From contig JAOTYK010000018.1 of NCBI GenBank assembly GCA_029861955.1, positions 20,194-84,193 of the forward strand: a stretch of DNA of 64,000 nt, read 5' to 3'. The stretch comes from Acidobacteriota bacterium. GTDB taxonomy: Bacteria > Acidobacteriota > Polarisedimenticolia > Polarisedimenticolales > Polarisedimenticolaceae. The translations under genes were made by a program, and so were the position numbers. The first letter of the stretch is position 1. The number at the start of each line of letters is the position of its first letter. The notes beneath the pieces were generated by a model. It was not told where the DNA came from, searched no databases, and saw nothing but the letters and a program-made list of their open reading frames with translations. This document shows positions 9,017 to 18,500 of this stretch, in pieces.

Positions 9017-10294
9017 CTAGCGAGGCCCGATCTTCTCCATTCCATGCATATAAGGCTGCAGGGCGGGAGGAATCGTCACCGAGCCGTCTTTGTTCTGGTA
9101 GTTCTCCAGGATCGCCACGAGGGTGCGCCCGACGGCCAGACCGGACCCGTTGAGGGTGTGGAGCAGCCGGGCCTTGGCACCCGCTTCCGGTCGATAACGG
9201 ATTCGAGCGCGACGAGCCTGGAAGTCCCCGCAGTTGGAACAGGACGAGATCTCGCGGAAGACTCCCTGGGACGGGAGCCAGACCTCGAGGTCGTAGGTCT
9301 TCGACGCACCGAATCCGAGATCTCCGGTGCAGAGTTCCATGACTCGATAGTGGAGCCCCAACCGACGGAGGATCTCTTCCGCGTTGGCGGTGAGAATCTC
9401 CAGCTGTTCGTAGCTCTCCTCAGGACGACTGAAGTGAACGAGCTCAACCTTGTTGAACTGATGCTGTCGGATGAGTCCACGCACGTCCTTGCCGTACGAG
9501 CCCGCCTCACTCCGAAAGCACGGAGTGTAGGCGCAATACGTGAGCGGCAAACGATCGTCGTCGAGGATCTCCTCACGATGAAGATTGGTCAGTGGAACCT
9601 CGGCGGTCGGAATCAGGTAGAACTCTCCGTCGTCGATCTTGAACAGATCCTTTTCGAATTTCGGAAGTTGCCCGGTACCGTAGAGCGCCCCGGGTTGGAC
9701 CAGCAGCGGAGGGATAACCTCCGTGTAGCCACGCTCGCGGGTCTGGAAGTCCAGCATGAACTGGATCAACGCTCGCTCGAGTTGAGCCCCTTCGGCCAGA
9801 TAGACCACGAATCGAGCACCGCTCATTCGGGCGGCCGCCTCGAAATCGAGGATTCCCAGGTCGACACCGACATCCCAGTGGGGTCGGGGTTCGAAGTCCA
9901 GTTCCGGGGCCTCTCCGTGGGTCCGCACGACGACGTTGTCGTTCTCGCTCTTCCCGATCGGAACGCTCTCGTGGGCGAGGTTGGGGAGCGTCGCGAGCAG
10001 TGCGGTGAGTTGGGTCTCCGATGCCTCGAGTTGGGTCTGCAGCGTTGCGACCTCGTCGCCGACGCGACGCACCTCTTCCTTCAACTCGGTCGCATCGCCA
10101 CCGGACTTCAGGATGCCGCCGATCTCCTTCGAACGGGCATTTCGCTTGTGCTTGAGTTCGTCGATCCGCGTCTGGCCTTCCCGGCGTTTCCGATCGAGCT
10201 CGAGGATGACCTCCAGCCCCCCTTCGTGGCCAAGATCGGCGAGACGACGTGCGAAATCCTCAGGGTCTTCTCGGAGTCGTTGTATGTCCAGCAT
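9017..10294 (-). CDS. serS: Seryl-tRNA synthetase
   Basis: Charges tRNA-Ser (and tRNA-Sec) with serine. 425 residues: an N-terminal two-helix coiled-coil arm (about 30-100) that grips the long variable arm, then the class II core with TAEVPLTN, motif 2 ([20 protein letters not shown]) and motif 3 beginning [16 protein letters not shown] 10294 has GGGGAG upstream; an in-frame start at 10336 lies 14 codons earlier and is unlikely. Divergent from murA. Confidence 0.96.
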   Translation of the reverse strand: MLDIQRLREDPEDFARRLADLGHEGGLEVILELDRKRREGQTRIDELKHKRNARSKEIGGILKSGGDATELKEEVRRVGDEVATLQTQLEASETQLTALLATLPNLAHESVPIGKSENDNVVVRTHGEAPELDFEPRPHWDVGVDLGILDFEAAARMSGARFVVYLAEGAQLERALIQFMLDFQTRERGYTEVIPPLLVQPGALYGTGQLPKFEKDLFKIDDGEFYLIPTAEVPLTNLHREEILDDDRLPLTYCAYTPCFRSEAGSYGKDVRGLIRQHQFNKVELVHFSRPEESYEQLEILTANAEEILRRLGLHYRVMELCTGDLGFGASKTYDLEVWLPSQGVFREISSCSNCGDFQARRARIRYRPEAGAKARLLHTLNGSGLAVGRTLVAILENYQNKDGSVTIPPALQPYMHGMEKIGPR

Positions 10295-10326
10295 CGGTGC
10301 TCCCCATTCCGTCCGTACGGGTGCGC

Positions 10327-10335
10327 ATTGTAGCA
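10327..10335 (-). promoter_or_regulatory. Extended -10 promoter of serS
   Basis: TGC-TACAAT on the minus strand (hexamer at 10327-10332), with no clear -35. It predicts a leader of about 25 nt carrying the GGGGAG ribosome-binding site. Confidence 0.4.
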
Positions 10336-10362
10336 ATCGTGCGTGATACGATGCGCGCTTCC

Positions 10363-11622
10363 ATGGACAAGTTTCGCATCACGGGCGGGAACTCCCTCAG
10401 CGGCGCGGTGGCCATCGCGGGCGCCAAGAACGCCGCGTTGCCGGCGCTGGCGGCATGCCTGCTGACCGACCAGCCGGTGGTCTTACGGAACCTGCCTCTG
10501 GTCCGAGATGTCCGAACCATGATCCGAGTCCTCGAGACCCTCGGCGCATCGGTCGACGAGCTTGCTGCGGCCGAGCGGCGGGTCACGCTGTCGAAGGTCG
10601 CGTCGTTCGAGGCCCCGTACGATCTGGTCAAGACGATGCGGGCCTCGGTTCTGGTCCTGGGGCCCCTTCTGGCGCGGTATGGCCGGGCGCGGGTCTCGCT
10701 CCCCGGCGGATGCGCCATCGGCGAGCGCCCGATCAATTTCCACATCGAGGGTCTCTCGCGAATGGGTGCGGAGGTCGATCTCCAACACGGCTACGTCGAG
10801 GCACGGGTCGATCGCCTACACGGGACCGAGTATTCGTTTCCCGAGAAGAGCGTCACGGGCACCGAGAACCTGATGATGGCGGCGACCCTCGCAGAGGGGT
10901 CCACGATTCTCCGCAACTGTGCTCAGGAGCCGGAGATCATCGATCTGGCCGACATGCTCCGTGGGATGGGTGCCTCGATCCGTGGCGACGGGACGGATGA
11001 GATCGTGATCGAGGGGCGGAAGGCGCTCGGCGAGGTCGACCATCGTGTGATGGGGGATCGGATCGAGGCGGGCACCTATCTGGTAGCCGGCGCGCTGATG
11101 GGCGAGAACGTCCAGCTCCGTGGTGCCGACATCGAAAGCCTCGCGCCGGTCCTGGAGCAGCTGAGATCATGCGGCGTCACCATTGACGTATCGGAGGACG
11201 GGGAGACGCTTAACGTCTCGCGTCCGTCCCGCCTCGAGGCCCACGATCTCCGAACGTCCCCCCATCCGGGGTTTCCGACCGACATGCAGGCCCAGTACAT
11301 GGCGCTGATGACTCAGGCCCACGGGACCTCGTTGATCACCGAGACGATCTTCGAACGACGATTCATGCATGTCGGGGAACTCCTCCGAATGGGCGCCGAC
11401 ATTCGTATCGAGGGACACAGTTGCGTCGTGGTCGGTCCCGCGGCGTTGACCGCAGCCCAGGTCATGGCAACGGACCTGCGCGCTTCGGCAAGCCTGGTTC
11501 TGGCTGCGCTGACCGCGGACGGTGTGACGCTCGTCCATCGGATCTATCATCTTGATCGCGGTTACGAGGAGATGGATCGCAAGCTGACGGCATTGGGGGC
11601 GGACGTAGAGCGAATCCGCTGA
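10363..11622 (+). CDS. murA: UDP-N-acetylglucosamine 1-carboxyvinyltransferase
   Basis: First committed step of peptidoglycan synthesis: transfers enolpyruvate from PEP to UDP-GlcNAc in the cytoplasm. 419 residues. K22 (in GAKNA) and the catalytic loop Cys C117 ([10 protein letters not shown]) are present; the Cys is the residue attacked by fosfomycin, so classical sensitivity of the target is expected. The fold is the usual EPSP-synthase-like double domain. ATG 10363 gives the standard MDKFRITGG start but lacks a clear ribosome-binding site; ATG 10351 is an alternative. The HIT gene follows by 12 bases. Confidence 0.96.
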   Translation: MDKFRITGGNSLSGAVAIAGAKNAALPALAACLLTDQPVVLRNLPLVRDVRTMIRVLETLGASVDELAAAERRVTLSKVASFEAPYDLVKTMRASVLVLGPLLARYGRARVSLPGGCAIGERPINFHIEGLSRMGAEVDLQHGYVEARVDRLHGTEYSFPEKSVTGTENLMMAATLAEGSTILRNCAQEPEIIDLADMLRGMGASIRGDGTDEIVIEGRKALGEVDHRVMGDRIEAGTYLVAGALMGENVQLRGADIESLAPVLEQLRSCGVTIDVSEDGETLNVSRPSRLEAHDLRTSPHPGFPTDMQAQYMALMTQAHGTSLITETIFERRFMHVGELLRMGADIRIEGHSCVVVGPAALTAAQVMATDLRASASLVLAALTADGVTLVHRIYHLDRGYEEMDRKLTALGADVERIR

Positions 11623-11634
11623 TCGGAGGATGGT

Positions 11635-11985
11635 ATGAGCGAGGTCGGCGATTGTCTGTTCTGCCGGATCGTGGCCGGCGAGATCCCCGCATCGATCGTC
11701 TACGAGGATGACCAGATTCTCGCGTTCCGCGACATCGCACCTCAGGCACCGACCCATCTGCTCGTCATCCCACGGAAGCATATCCCGCGCCTCGACGACA
11801 CGACCGAGGACGATGGCGCCCTCCTGGGACGGGTGATGTTGGCGTGTGCCGAGATCGCACGGCGCGAGGGCGTCTCCGAGGCCTACCGCGTGGTCAATAA
11901 CTGTGGCGCCGACGCCGGTCAATCGGTGTTTCATCTGCACTTCCACCTCCTGGCCGGACGAGATCTCGGCTGGCCCCCGGGCTGA
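11635..11985 (+). CDS. HIT-family nucleotide hydrolase (HinT-like)
   Basis: 116 residues, the size of HINT proteins. The histidine triad H100-L-H102-F-H104-L-L is intact near the C-terminus, and CLFCRIVAGEIP at 7-18 is the usual N-terminal signature. The family hydrolyses phosphoramidates such as aminoacyl-AMP. GGAGG precedes ATG 11635. Co-directional with murA, 12 bases downstream, probably one transcript. Confidence 0.92.
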   Translation: MSEVGDCLFCRIVAGEIPASIVYEDDQILAFRDIAPQAPTHLLVIPRKHIPRLDDTTEDDGALLGRVMLACAEIARREGVSEAYRVVNNCGADAGQSVFHLHFHLLAGRDLGWPPG

Positions 11986-12069
11986 GCGATCGAGCGCCGA
12001 ACGCGCTAGAATCCTCGGACCGAACCTGAATTTCCAACAGACAGAAGCGCTAATTCGCGGAGGTCTTCG

Positions 12070-13251
12070 ATGCAACAACCCGTCATCGTCGGTGCGGTTC
12101 GAACACCCATCGGTAAATTTCTAGGGACGCTCTCCGGTTTCCAGGCCACGGACCTGGGTGCCCGGGTGGTCGCCGAGGTGATCCGTCGCTCGGGTCTCGA
12201 CGTCGAGCAGATCGACGAGGTGATCATGGGTAACGTCGTGGGCGCGGGCCTCGGGCAGAACCCGGCGCGCCAGGCGGCCCTCGGTGCCGATCTTCCCGAC
12301 TCGATCGCCGCCGTCACGATCAACAAGGTTTGCGGTAGCAGTCTCAAGTCCGCGATGCTTGCCGCCCAGGCGATCAAGTGTGGCGACGCCGACATCATCG
12401 TGGCCGGCGGCATGGAGTCGATGTCCAACGCGCCGTACCTGCTCAAGGGCGGTCGGACCGGTCTCCGCATGGGGCACGGCAAGATGCTCGACTCGATGAT
12501 CCACGACGGACTCTGGGACGTCTACAACGACTACCACATGGGGAACACCGGCGAGGTCGTGGCGGAGCGCTGGGAAGTCGGTAGAGAGCAACAGGATGCC
12601 TGGGCGCTCCAGAGCCACCAGCGTGCGCTTGCGGCCATCGATGACGGGAAGTTCAAGGCGGAGATCCTGCCGGTGGAAGTGCCACGTCGGAAACAGGATC
12701 CGATCCTGTTCGATACCGACGAGTCCCCACGACGGGACACCTCGCTCGAGTCGTTGGGTCGTCTCCGAGCCGCCTTCAAGAAGGGCGGCACCGTGACGGC
12801 CGGAAACGCGCCCGGCGTCAACGACGGCGCCAGTGCCGTCGCCATCACCTCAGCCGCCAAAGCGAAGGAGCTGGGGCTGAACGCCCGCGCGAGGATCGTG
12901 AGCTATGCCACGAGCGGCCTGGCACCGGAACTCGTGATGATGGCGCCGGAGAAGGCGGTCCGGATGGTCTGGGAGAAGACCGGCTGGACCGACGCCGACG
13001 TCGATCTCTACGAATTCAACGAGGCGTTCTCGGTTCAGCAGATCGCTCTCGGGAAAGAGCTCGGGATCAGTGCCGAGAAACACAACGTTCTTGGTGGGGC
13101 CGTCGCGCTGGGTCATCCGATCGGTGCTTCCGGTGCGCGAGTCTTGACCACACTGCTGCACGCGCTCGAGGATCGTAATCAGAAGCGCGGCATTGCGGCA
13201 CTCTGTCTTGGTGGTGGCAACGCCGTCGCCATGGGTATCGAACGGGACTAG
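12070..13251 (+). CDS. atoB: Acetyl-CoA acetyltransferase (thiolase)
   Basis: Condenses two acetyl-CoA to acetoacetyl-CoA, or cleaves 3-ketoacyl-CoA in the reverse direction. 393 residues, the standard length. Nucleophile C88 sits in NKVCGSSLK, and the [10 protein letters not shown] and [10 protein letters not shown] motifs carry the catalytic His and second Cys. GCGGAGG precedes the ATG. It is followed by the hydroxyacyl-CoA dehydrogenase with a 4-base gap, so the pair catalyses consecutive steps. With ETF-QO at 57282 a beta-oxidation role is plausible, but synthesis of 3-hydroxybutyryl-CoA is equally possible. Confidence 0.94.
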   Translation: MQQPVIVGAVRTPIGKFLGTLSGFQATDLGARVVAEVIRRSGLDVEQIDEVIMGNVVGAGLGQNPARQAALGADLPDSIAAVTINKVCGSSLKSAMLAAQAIKCGDADIIVAGGMESMSNAPYLLKGGRTGLRMGHGKMLDSMIHDGLWDVYNDYHMGNTGEVVAERWEVGREQQDAWALQSHQRALAAIDDGKFKAEILPVEVPRRKQDPILFDTDESPRRDTSLESLGRLRAAFKKGGTVTAGNAPGVNDGASAVAITSAAKAKELGLNARARIVSYATSGLAPELVMMAPEKAVRMVWEKTGWTDADVDLYEFNEAFSVQQIALGKELGISAEKHNVLGGAVALGHPIGASGARVLTTLLHALEDRNQKRGIAALCLGGGNAVAMGIERD

Positions 13252-13255
13252 GGGT

Positions 13256-14116
13256 ATGACGATGAAGATCGACACGATTGGCGTTGTGGGTGCCGGCCAG
13301 ATGGGGAATGGCATTGCGCATGTGGCGGCGCAGGCCGGCTTGATGGTCATCATGCAGGACATCGAAACGGAGTTCGTCGATCGGGGCCTCGGCACGATCG
13401 ATAAGAACCTGCAGCGAGGTGTGGACAAGGGCCGCATGACGGAACAGGAGAAGAGCGACGTGCTCTCTCGTGTCGAGGGTACGACCGACCTCGACGGGTT
13501 CTCTGCCTGTGACTTTGTCGTCGAGGCGATCGTCGAGGACCTCTCGGTCAAGGAGGCGTTGTTTGCGCGTCTCGACCGCATCGTTCCCGCAGGCGTGATT
13601 CTGGCTACCAACACCTCTTCGATTTCCATCACGAAGATCGCCGCCGCGACGGAACGACCGGAGTCGGTCATCGGCATGCACTTCATGAATCCTGTCCCCG
13701 TGATGAAGCTCGTCGAGGTGATCCGGGGTCTCGGCACCAGCGACGAGACGACACAGACGGTCCTGGGGCTCTCCGAGCGACTGGGCAAGACGGCCGTCGA
13801 GTGTCGCGACTTCCCCGGGTTCGTAAGCAATCGCGTGCTGATGCCGATGATCAACGAGGCGATCTATTGCCTCTACGAAGGGGTTGCCGAGCCGGCGGCC
13901 ATCGACACGATCATGAAGCTGGGCATGAACCATCCGATGGGACCGCTGAGCCTGGCGGACTTCATCGGGCTCGATACCTGTCTCTCGATCCTCGAGGTGC
14001 TGCATGGCGGGCTCGGCGATCCGAAGTACCGACCATGCCCACTGCTTCGCAAGCACGTCGAGGCGGGTTGGCTGGGTCGTAAGACCGGGCGAGGCTTCTA
14101 CGACTACCGAAAGTAG
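13256..14116 (+). CDS. hbd: 3-hydroxybutyryl-CoA dehydrogenase
   Basis: NAD(P)-dependent interconversion of 3-hydroxyacyl-CoA and acetoacetyl-CoA. 286 residues: the Rossmann motif GAGQMG is at 12-17 and [15 protein letters not shown] carries the conserved active-site His, followed by the all-helical C-terminal domain ([15 protein letters not shown]). ATG 13256 is preceded by AGGGG; ATG 13262 is a close alternative. It forms an operon with the upstream thiolase and the downstream mutT. Confidence 0.94.
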   Translation: MTMKIDTIGVVGAGQMGNGIAHVAAQAGLMVIMQDIETEFVDRGLGTIDKNLQRGVDKGRMTEQEKSDVLSRVEGTTDLDGFSACDFVVEAIVEDLSVKEALFARLDRIVPAGVILATNTSSISITKIAAATERPESVIGMHFMNPVPVMKLVEVIRGLGTSDETTQTVLGLSERLGKTAVECRDFPGFVSNRVLMPMINEAIYCLYEGVAEPAAIDTIMKLGMNHPMGPLSLADFIGLDTCLSILEVLHGGLGDPKYRPCPLLRKHVEAGWLGRKTGRGFYDYRK

Positions 14117-14120
14117 GGCC

Positions 14121-14510
14121 GTGGACCCGGTCGAGATCGCGCTCGCGGTGCCGATCCGTGATGGCCTCGTGCTCGTAACCCAGCGGGGTGCCGACCAGCG
14201 CCTTGCGGGACTCTGGGAGTTCCCCGGCGGCAAGATCGAGGACGGCGAGATCCCTTCGGAGGCGGCCGGCCGGGAGCTGCGTGAAGAGACGGGTCTTCAG
14301 GCGTCGACGCTGGATCCGCTCACGATCGTCGTTCACGACGATCCCGACACGCCGCTACGATTTCATGTCTTCCTGGCGCGGGATCCCGTCGGCGAAGTTT
14401 GTACCGACGGGGGGCGTCCGTGGGATTGGGTCGATCCGGCGGGCCTCGCTGATTTGAAGATGCCCGAGGCGAACCGGCAGATCCTCCGAGCGCTGCGCTG
14501 GCGGTCGTGA
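14121..14510 (+). CDS. mutT: MutT-like Nudix hydrolase
   Basis: 129 residues with a complete Nudix box: GGKIEDGE, then RELREETGL. The family removes 8-oxo-dGTP or other oxidised nucleotides. The GTG start at 14121 lies 4 bases after the hbd stop and gives MutT length; longer in-frame starts would lie inside hbd. The last 4 bp overlap the next gene (GTGA). Because of the hydrophobic N-terminus IALAVPIRDGLVLVTQR and the short length I favour MutT over other Nudix types. Confidence 0.88.
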   Translation: MDPVEIALAVPIRDGLVLVTQRGADQRLAGLWEFPGGKIEDGEIPSEAAGRELREETGLQASTLDPLTIVVHDDPDTPLRFHVFLARDPVGEVCTDGGRPWDWVDPAGLADLKMPEANRQILRALRWRS

Positions 14511-15409
14511 GCGAGCCGATCACACGGTACGTCGTCGGTCGTCGTGAAGACGGCAAGCGACTGGACCACTACCTCCACCAACGCATTCCCGGCCTGTCTC
14601 GCGCGCGCATCCAGCTCATGATCCGCGAGCGTGTCACCCTCTCGTGGCAGGAGCGGGTGAGGGTGGCCACGCCGGTGCGGGCGGAGGGTGTCATCGAGAT
14701 CGGCTGGGTTCCCCTGAACGAGGAGCCGCTGGACATCACGATCCCGGTCCTCACCCGCGGCGACGGCTGGCTGGCCGTGGACAAGCCGGCGGGGATCCCG
14801 GTCCATCCCGTCAATCGTGTTCGCGAGAACACGCTGATCCGCATGCTCCGTCGTCAGGAACAGCAGCCGGACCTGAGGCTGGCCCATCGGCTCGATCGCG
14901 AGACCAGCGGGGCGCTGCTGGTCGCGGAGGATGCCGCCACTGCCCGACAGCTATCCCGTGCGTTCGCGAAGGGACAGATGCGGAAGGAATACCTTGCGTG
15001 GCTGCAAGGGGAGTTGGCCGACGACGAGGGTGTCGTCGATCAACCCATCGGAAACGACGAGGCCTCGCCAATCTACGTCAAACTGAAGACCGGCTGCGGG
15101 AAGCCGGCGCGGACCCGCTTCAGGGTCGAGCGTCGTGAGGTCGGACGCACGCTGGTCCGGATGTTCCCCGCCACGGGCCGACGGCACCAGTTGCGGCTCC
15201 ACGCCCTGGCCCTCGGTCACCCGATCCTCGGGGACATCCTCTATGGCCGTGACGAGCAGGACTACCTTGCGATGGTGGCCGGCGACGATCCGCGACCCGG
15301 TCGAAACGAGCCGCTCCGGCAGCTGCTGCACTGTGCCCGGATGGCCCTGGCTGCCGACGATGGCCCCACGCTGGATGTCCACGCACCTCTGCCGTCGGAC
15401 ATGCGGTAG
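14507..15409 (+). CDS. RluA-family pseudouridine synthase with S4 domain
   Basis: 300 residues. An S4-like RNA-binding domain occupies about 15-70 (GKRLDHYL...SRARIQLMI), followed by the RluA catalytic domain with the HRLDRETSG motif; D130 is the catalytic Asp. C-terminal GRRHQLRLH and HPILGD are also family hallmarks. The layout resembles RluD/RluC (23S rRNA), but the exact uridine cannot be read from sequence. GTG start, coupled to mutT by a 4-bp overlap. Confidence 0.9.
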   Translation: MSEPITRYVVGRREDGKRLDHYLHQRIPGLSRARIQLMIRERVTLSWQERVRVATPVRAEGVIEIGWVPLNEEPLDITIPVLTRGDGWLAVDKPAGIPVHPVNRVRENTLIRMLRRQEQQPDLRLAHRLDRETSGALLVAEDAATARQLSRAFAKGQMRKEYLAWLQGELADDEGVVDQPIGNDEASPIYVKLKTGCGKPARTRFRVERREVGRTLVRMFPATGRRHQLRLHALALGHPILGDILYGRDEQDYLAMVAGDDPRPGRNEPLRQLLHCARMALAADDGPTLDVHAPLPSDMR

Positions 15410-15448
15410 AGCCGCAGCGCCTCGCTGGGTCCACCGCCCCGTTAACGA

Positions 15449-15454
15449 TATACT
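15449..15454 (+). promoter_or_regulatory. Possible -10 element of the giant secreted protein gene
   Basis: TATACT, preceded by GA, lies 46 bases before the start codon. The best -35 is only CTGGGT (15425-15430, 18-bp spacer), so this is a weak call. Confidence 0.3.
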
Positions 15455-15500
15455 CAGGTTTCTGCGTCAACCGACAGCTTCACGGTAGCCAGGAATCCCA

Positions 15501-18500
15501 ATGCCAAGACCATCATTCGTGTCCCGTTCGATCACGCCAACGCTTGGAATCTTCTTCTGGACGCTCGTCGGGATCGCGGGGTTTGTGAGCGCCGCGACCG
15601 CTGACGACGACGCCTGGTGGCAGAAAGTCCAGGCCGACATCGCCGACGGCGAGTATGCCGTCCGCCAGCAGGTCGACGAGCAGGGGAGCCGACTCCAGGC
15701 GCCCAATCGTGCCCAGGGGTTTCGCTCGACGTTCGACCGTCGTGGCGTGAGCCTCGAGCCCCGTGACGTCGTTCGATCGACGCTTGCCGACGATGCGTGG
15801 TCCTGGGGTCTGAGCCTGACGCGAATCTCTCGGGGCGGGATCGGCCGACAGGACGTCGAGGCGCTGGCGCCGATCGCCGATCGCAGGGCACCGAATCGCG
15901 TCCACTACCCACGTGCCGGTCACGACGAGTGGTTCGTCAACGACCCCGAGGGGCTTGAGCACGGCTTCACGTTCTACACACCGCCGAGACCCGGCGGCGA
16001 GAAGACCGGCGACCTCCGCCTGGAGTTGGAGCTGAGCGGAACTCTGTCCGCGCGACTGGACTCGGACCGGAGGGGAGCCGATTTTCTCGACGCCTCGGGG
16101 CAACGTCGCCTTCGCTATGCCGGACTACAAGTTAACGATGCGACCGGTGCCGAGCTGTCGGCCTGGATGGAAGCCTGGAACCGAGCCGGTCGGCGGGGAC
16201 TGACGATCCGCGTCGACGATCGTGATGCGGTCTACCCCATCGTCGTGGATCCTCTGGCGACGGTGCCCGGTTGGACCAGCGACGGCGACCTCGCCGGCGC
16301 TGCTCACGGCGCCGCGGCGACCGGTGTGGGCGATGTCAACGACGACGGCTTCGATGACATCGTCGTTGCAGCACCCCGGTTTGACGGCGGACTCGTCGAC
16401 GAGGGGCGGGTGCAGCTGTTCCTCGGCGCCGCTGGCGGCCCGGGCACGACCCCGGCATGGACCGTGGAAGGCGAGCAGGCGGGGGCCCTGTTCGGCTCCT
16501 CCGTCGCTGCGGCCGGCGATCTGAATGGAGATGGCATCGCGGATCTCGCGATCGGTGCCGAGGCCTATCTGACCGGCGGCGGGGGTCGTGACGGAGCCGC
16601 GTACGCCTATCTGGGATCCTCCTCCGGACCCGCATTGGTCGCCGACTGGATGGTCGAGAGCCCGCTCGGGATGACGCTCGGTGACGATCGTTTCGGTGCC
16701 AGCGTCGCCGCGGCCGGTGACATCGACGGAGACGGCTTCGGGGACCTGATCATCGGGGCGCCCGGCTACGGCCAACCGGAATCCGCGGAGGGCGCCGCGG
16801 CCCTGTTCCTCGGCTCCGCCGTCTTGCCGGCGACGACCCCTGCATGGCTTTTCGAGGGCGATCAGATCGACGCAGCGGTGGGAACATCCGTTGCCTGGGC
16901 CGGCGACATCAATGGTGACGGCTTCGCGGATGTGGTCGTGGGTGCCCCCGGGTACAACGACCTACCCGTCGGTGAGGGGACCGCGTTCGCCTTCTACGGT
17001 GGCGCAGGCGGCCTCGCGTCGACGCCCGACTGGAGCTTTGACTCCAACCAACCGGACGCCGGGCTCGGTGGTTCCGTCGCGTCTGCCGGTGACGTCAACG
17101 GCGACGGTTTCTCCGACGTCATTGTCGGCGCAGAAGGCTTCGATGCGGCGACGGTCGATAGCGGCCGGTCGTTCGTCTTTCACGGCTCGGCCGCCGGCCT
17201 GTCGGTCGGACCCGACTGGTTTCGCTCACCGTTCCAACCTCAGGGCAGTCTCGGTGGGCTGCGTTCCGGTCGTTCCGTCGCCTCCGCGGGGGACATCAAC
17301 GGCGACGGTTACGCCGATGTGATCGTCGGCATCCCGTTTGGCAACGCCAACGATTCCGATGGGGCCGTCGAGGCGTTCTACGGTTCCTCCGACGGCCTCG
17401 CGCTGCAACGGGCGTGGATCGCCAGCGGTGGTCAGACCGGCTCCGAGTTCGGGGCGCAGGTGGCGACGGCCGGGGACGTCAACGGGGACGGGTTCTCCGA
17501 TCTGCTCGTCGGTGCCCCGGCGTTCGACGATGTCGCGATCGACGAGGGCCGGACACACCTCTTCTTCGGCGGACCGGAGGGTCCAGCCACCGACGCGAGC
17601 TGGCAGGTCGACGGGATGGCCGACTTCGACCAGCTCGGTCGTTCGGTCTCGGGTGCCGGTGATGTGAACGGCGACGGGTTCGCCGACGTCATCGTCGGTG
17701 CATACCTGGTCGATGGCGTGGGTCCCCAGAGCGGTCGCGCCCTGGTCTATCACGGCAACCCGTCGGGGCTATCCGCCATGGCGGACTGGAGTGCCGATGG
17801 GGATCGAGCGGAAGGCCTGTTCGGATACTCGGTCAGCGGGCTGGGAGACATCAATGGCGACGGGTACGACGACGTGGCGGTCGGTGCGGCGTTTCACGAC
17901 AACGGAGAATCGGACGAGGGTCGGGTGTTTGTCTATCACGGGTCGCCGACGGGACTCGCGGCGATACCGGCCTGGGATGCCGAGGGCGATCAAATCGATG
18001 CGCTCTTCGGTGCCGCAGTGGCCGGTGCCGGTGACGTCAACGGAGACGGCTATGCCGATCTCCTGATCGGCGCGGTCCTTCATGACGAGATGTTCGAGGA
18101 CGAGGGCCGAGCGTTGGTCTACCACGGGAGTGCCGACGGGCTCTCTCTGGTTGCGGACTGGACCGCCGATGGAGCACAGGCCGAGGCCCTCCTTGGACGA
18201 TCCGTCGCCGGCGCAGGCGACATCAACGGAGATGGCTACGATGACGTCGTCGTCGGATTGCCGCGTTACGACGACGGCCAGTTCGATGAGGGGCAGGCCC
18301 GCCTGTATCTCGGTTCTGCCGGCGGGCTCGATAGCTCTGCTGTGTGGACGTTCAGTGGAGATCAGACACAGGCCTTGCTAGGGAATTCCGTGACGGGCGT
18401 GGGCGATATCAACGGCGATGGATTTGCCGATGTGGTGATCGGCGCGCCCCTTCAGGAGAACGGCGAAATCGACGAGGGGTGTGCGTTCGCCTTTTACGGG

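Noticed and set aside
8735..10333. 532-codon open frame on the plus strand opposite serS
   Set aside because: Antisense to a gene with clear class II synthetase motifs; long opposite-strand frames are expected at this GC content, and it has no domain or ribosome-binding site.
12007..12012. TAGAAT before the thiolase gene considered as a promoter
   Set aside because: No -35 at an acceptable distance.
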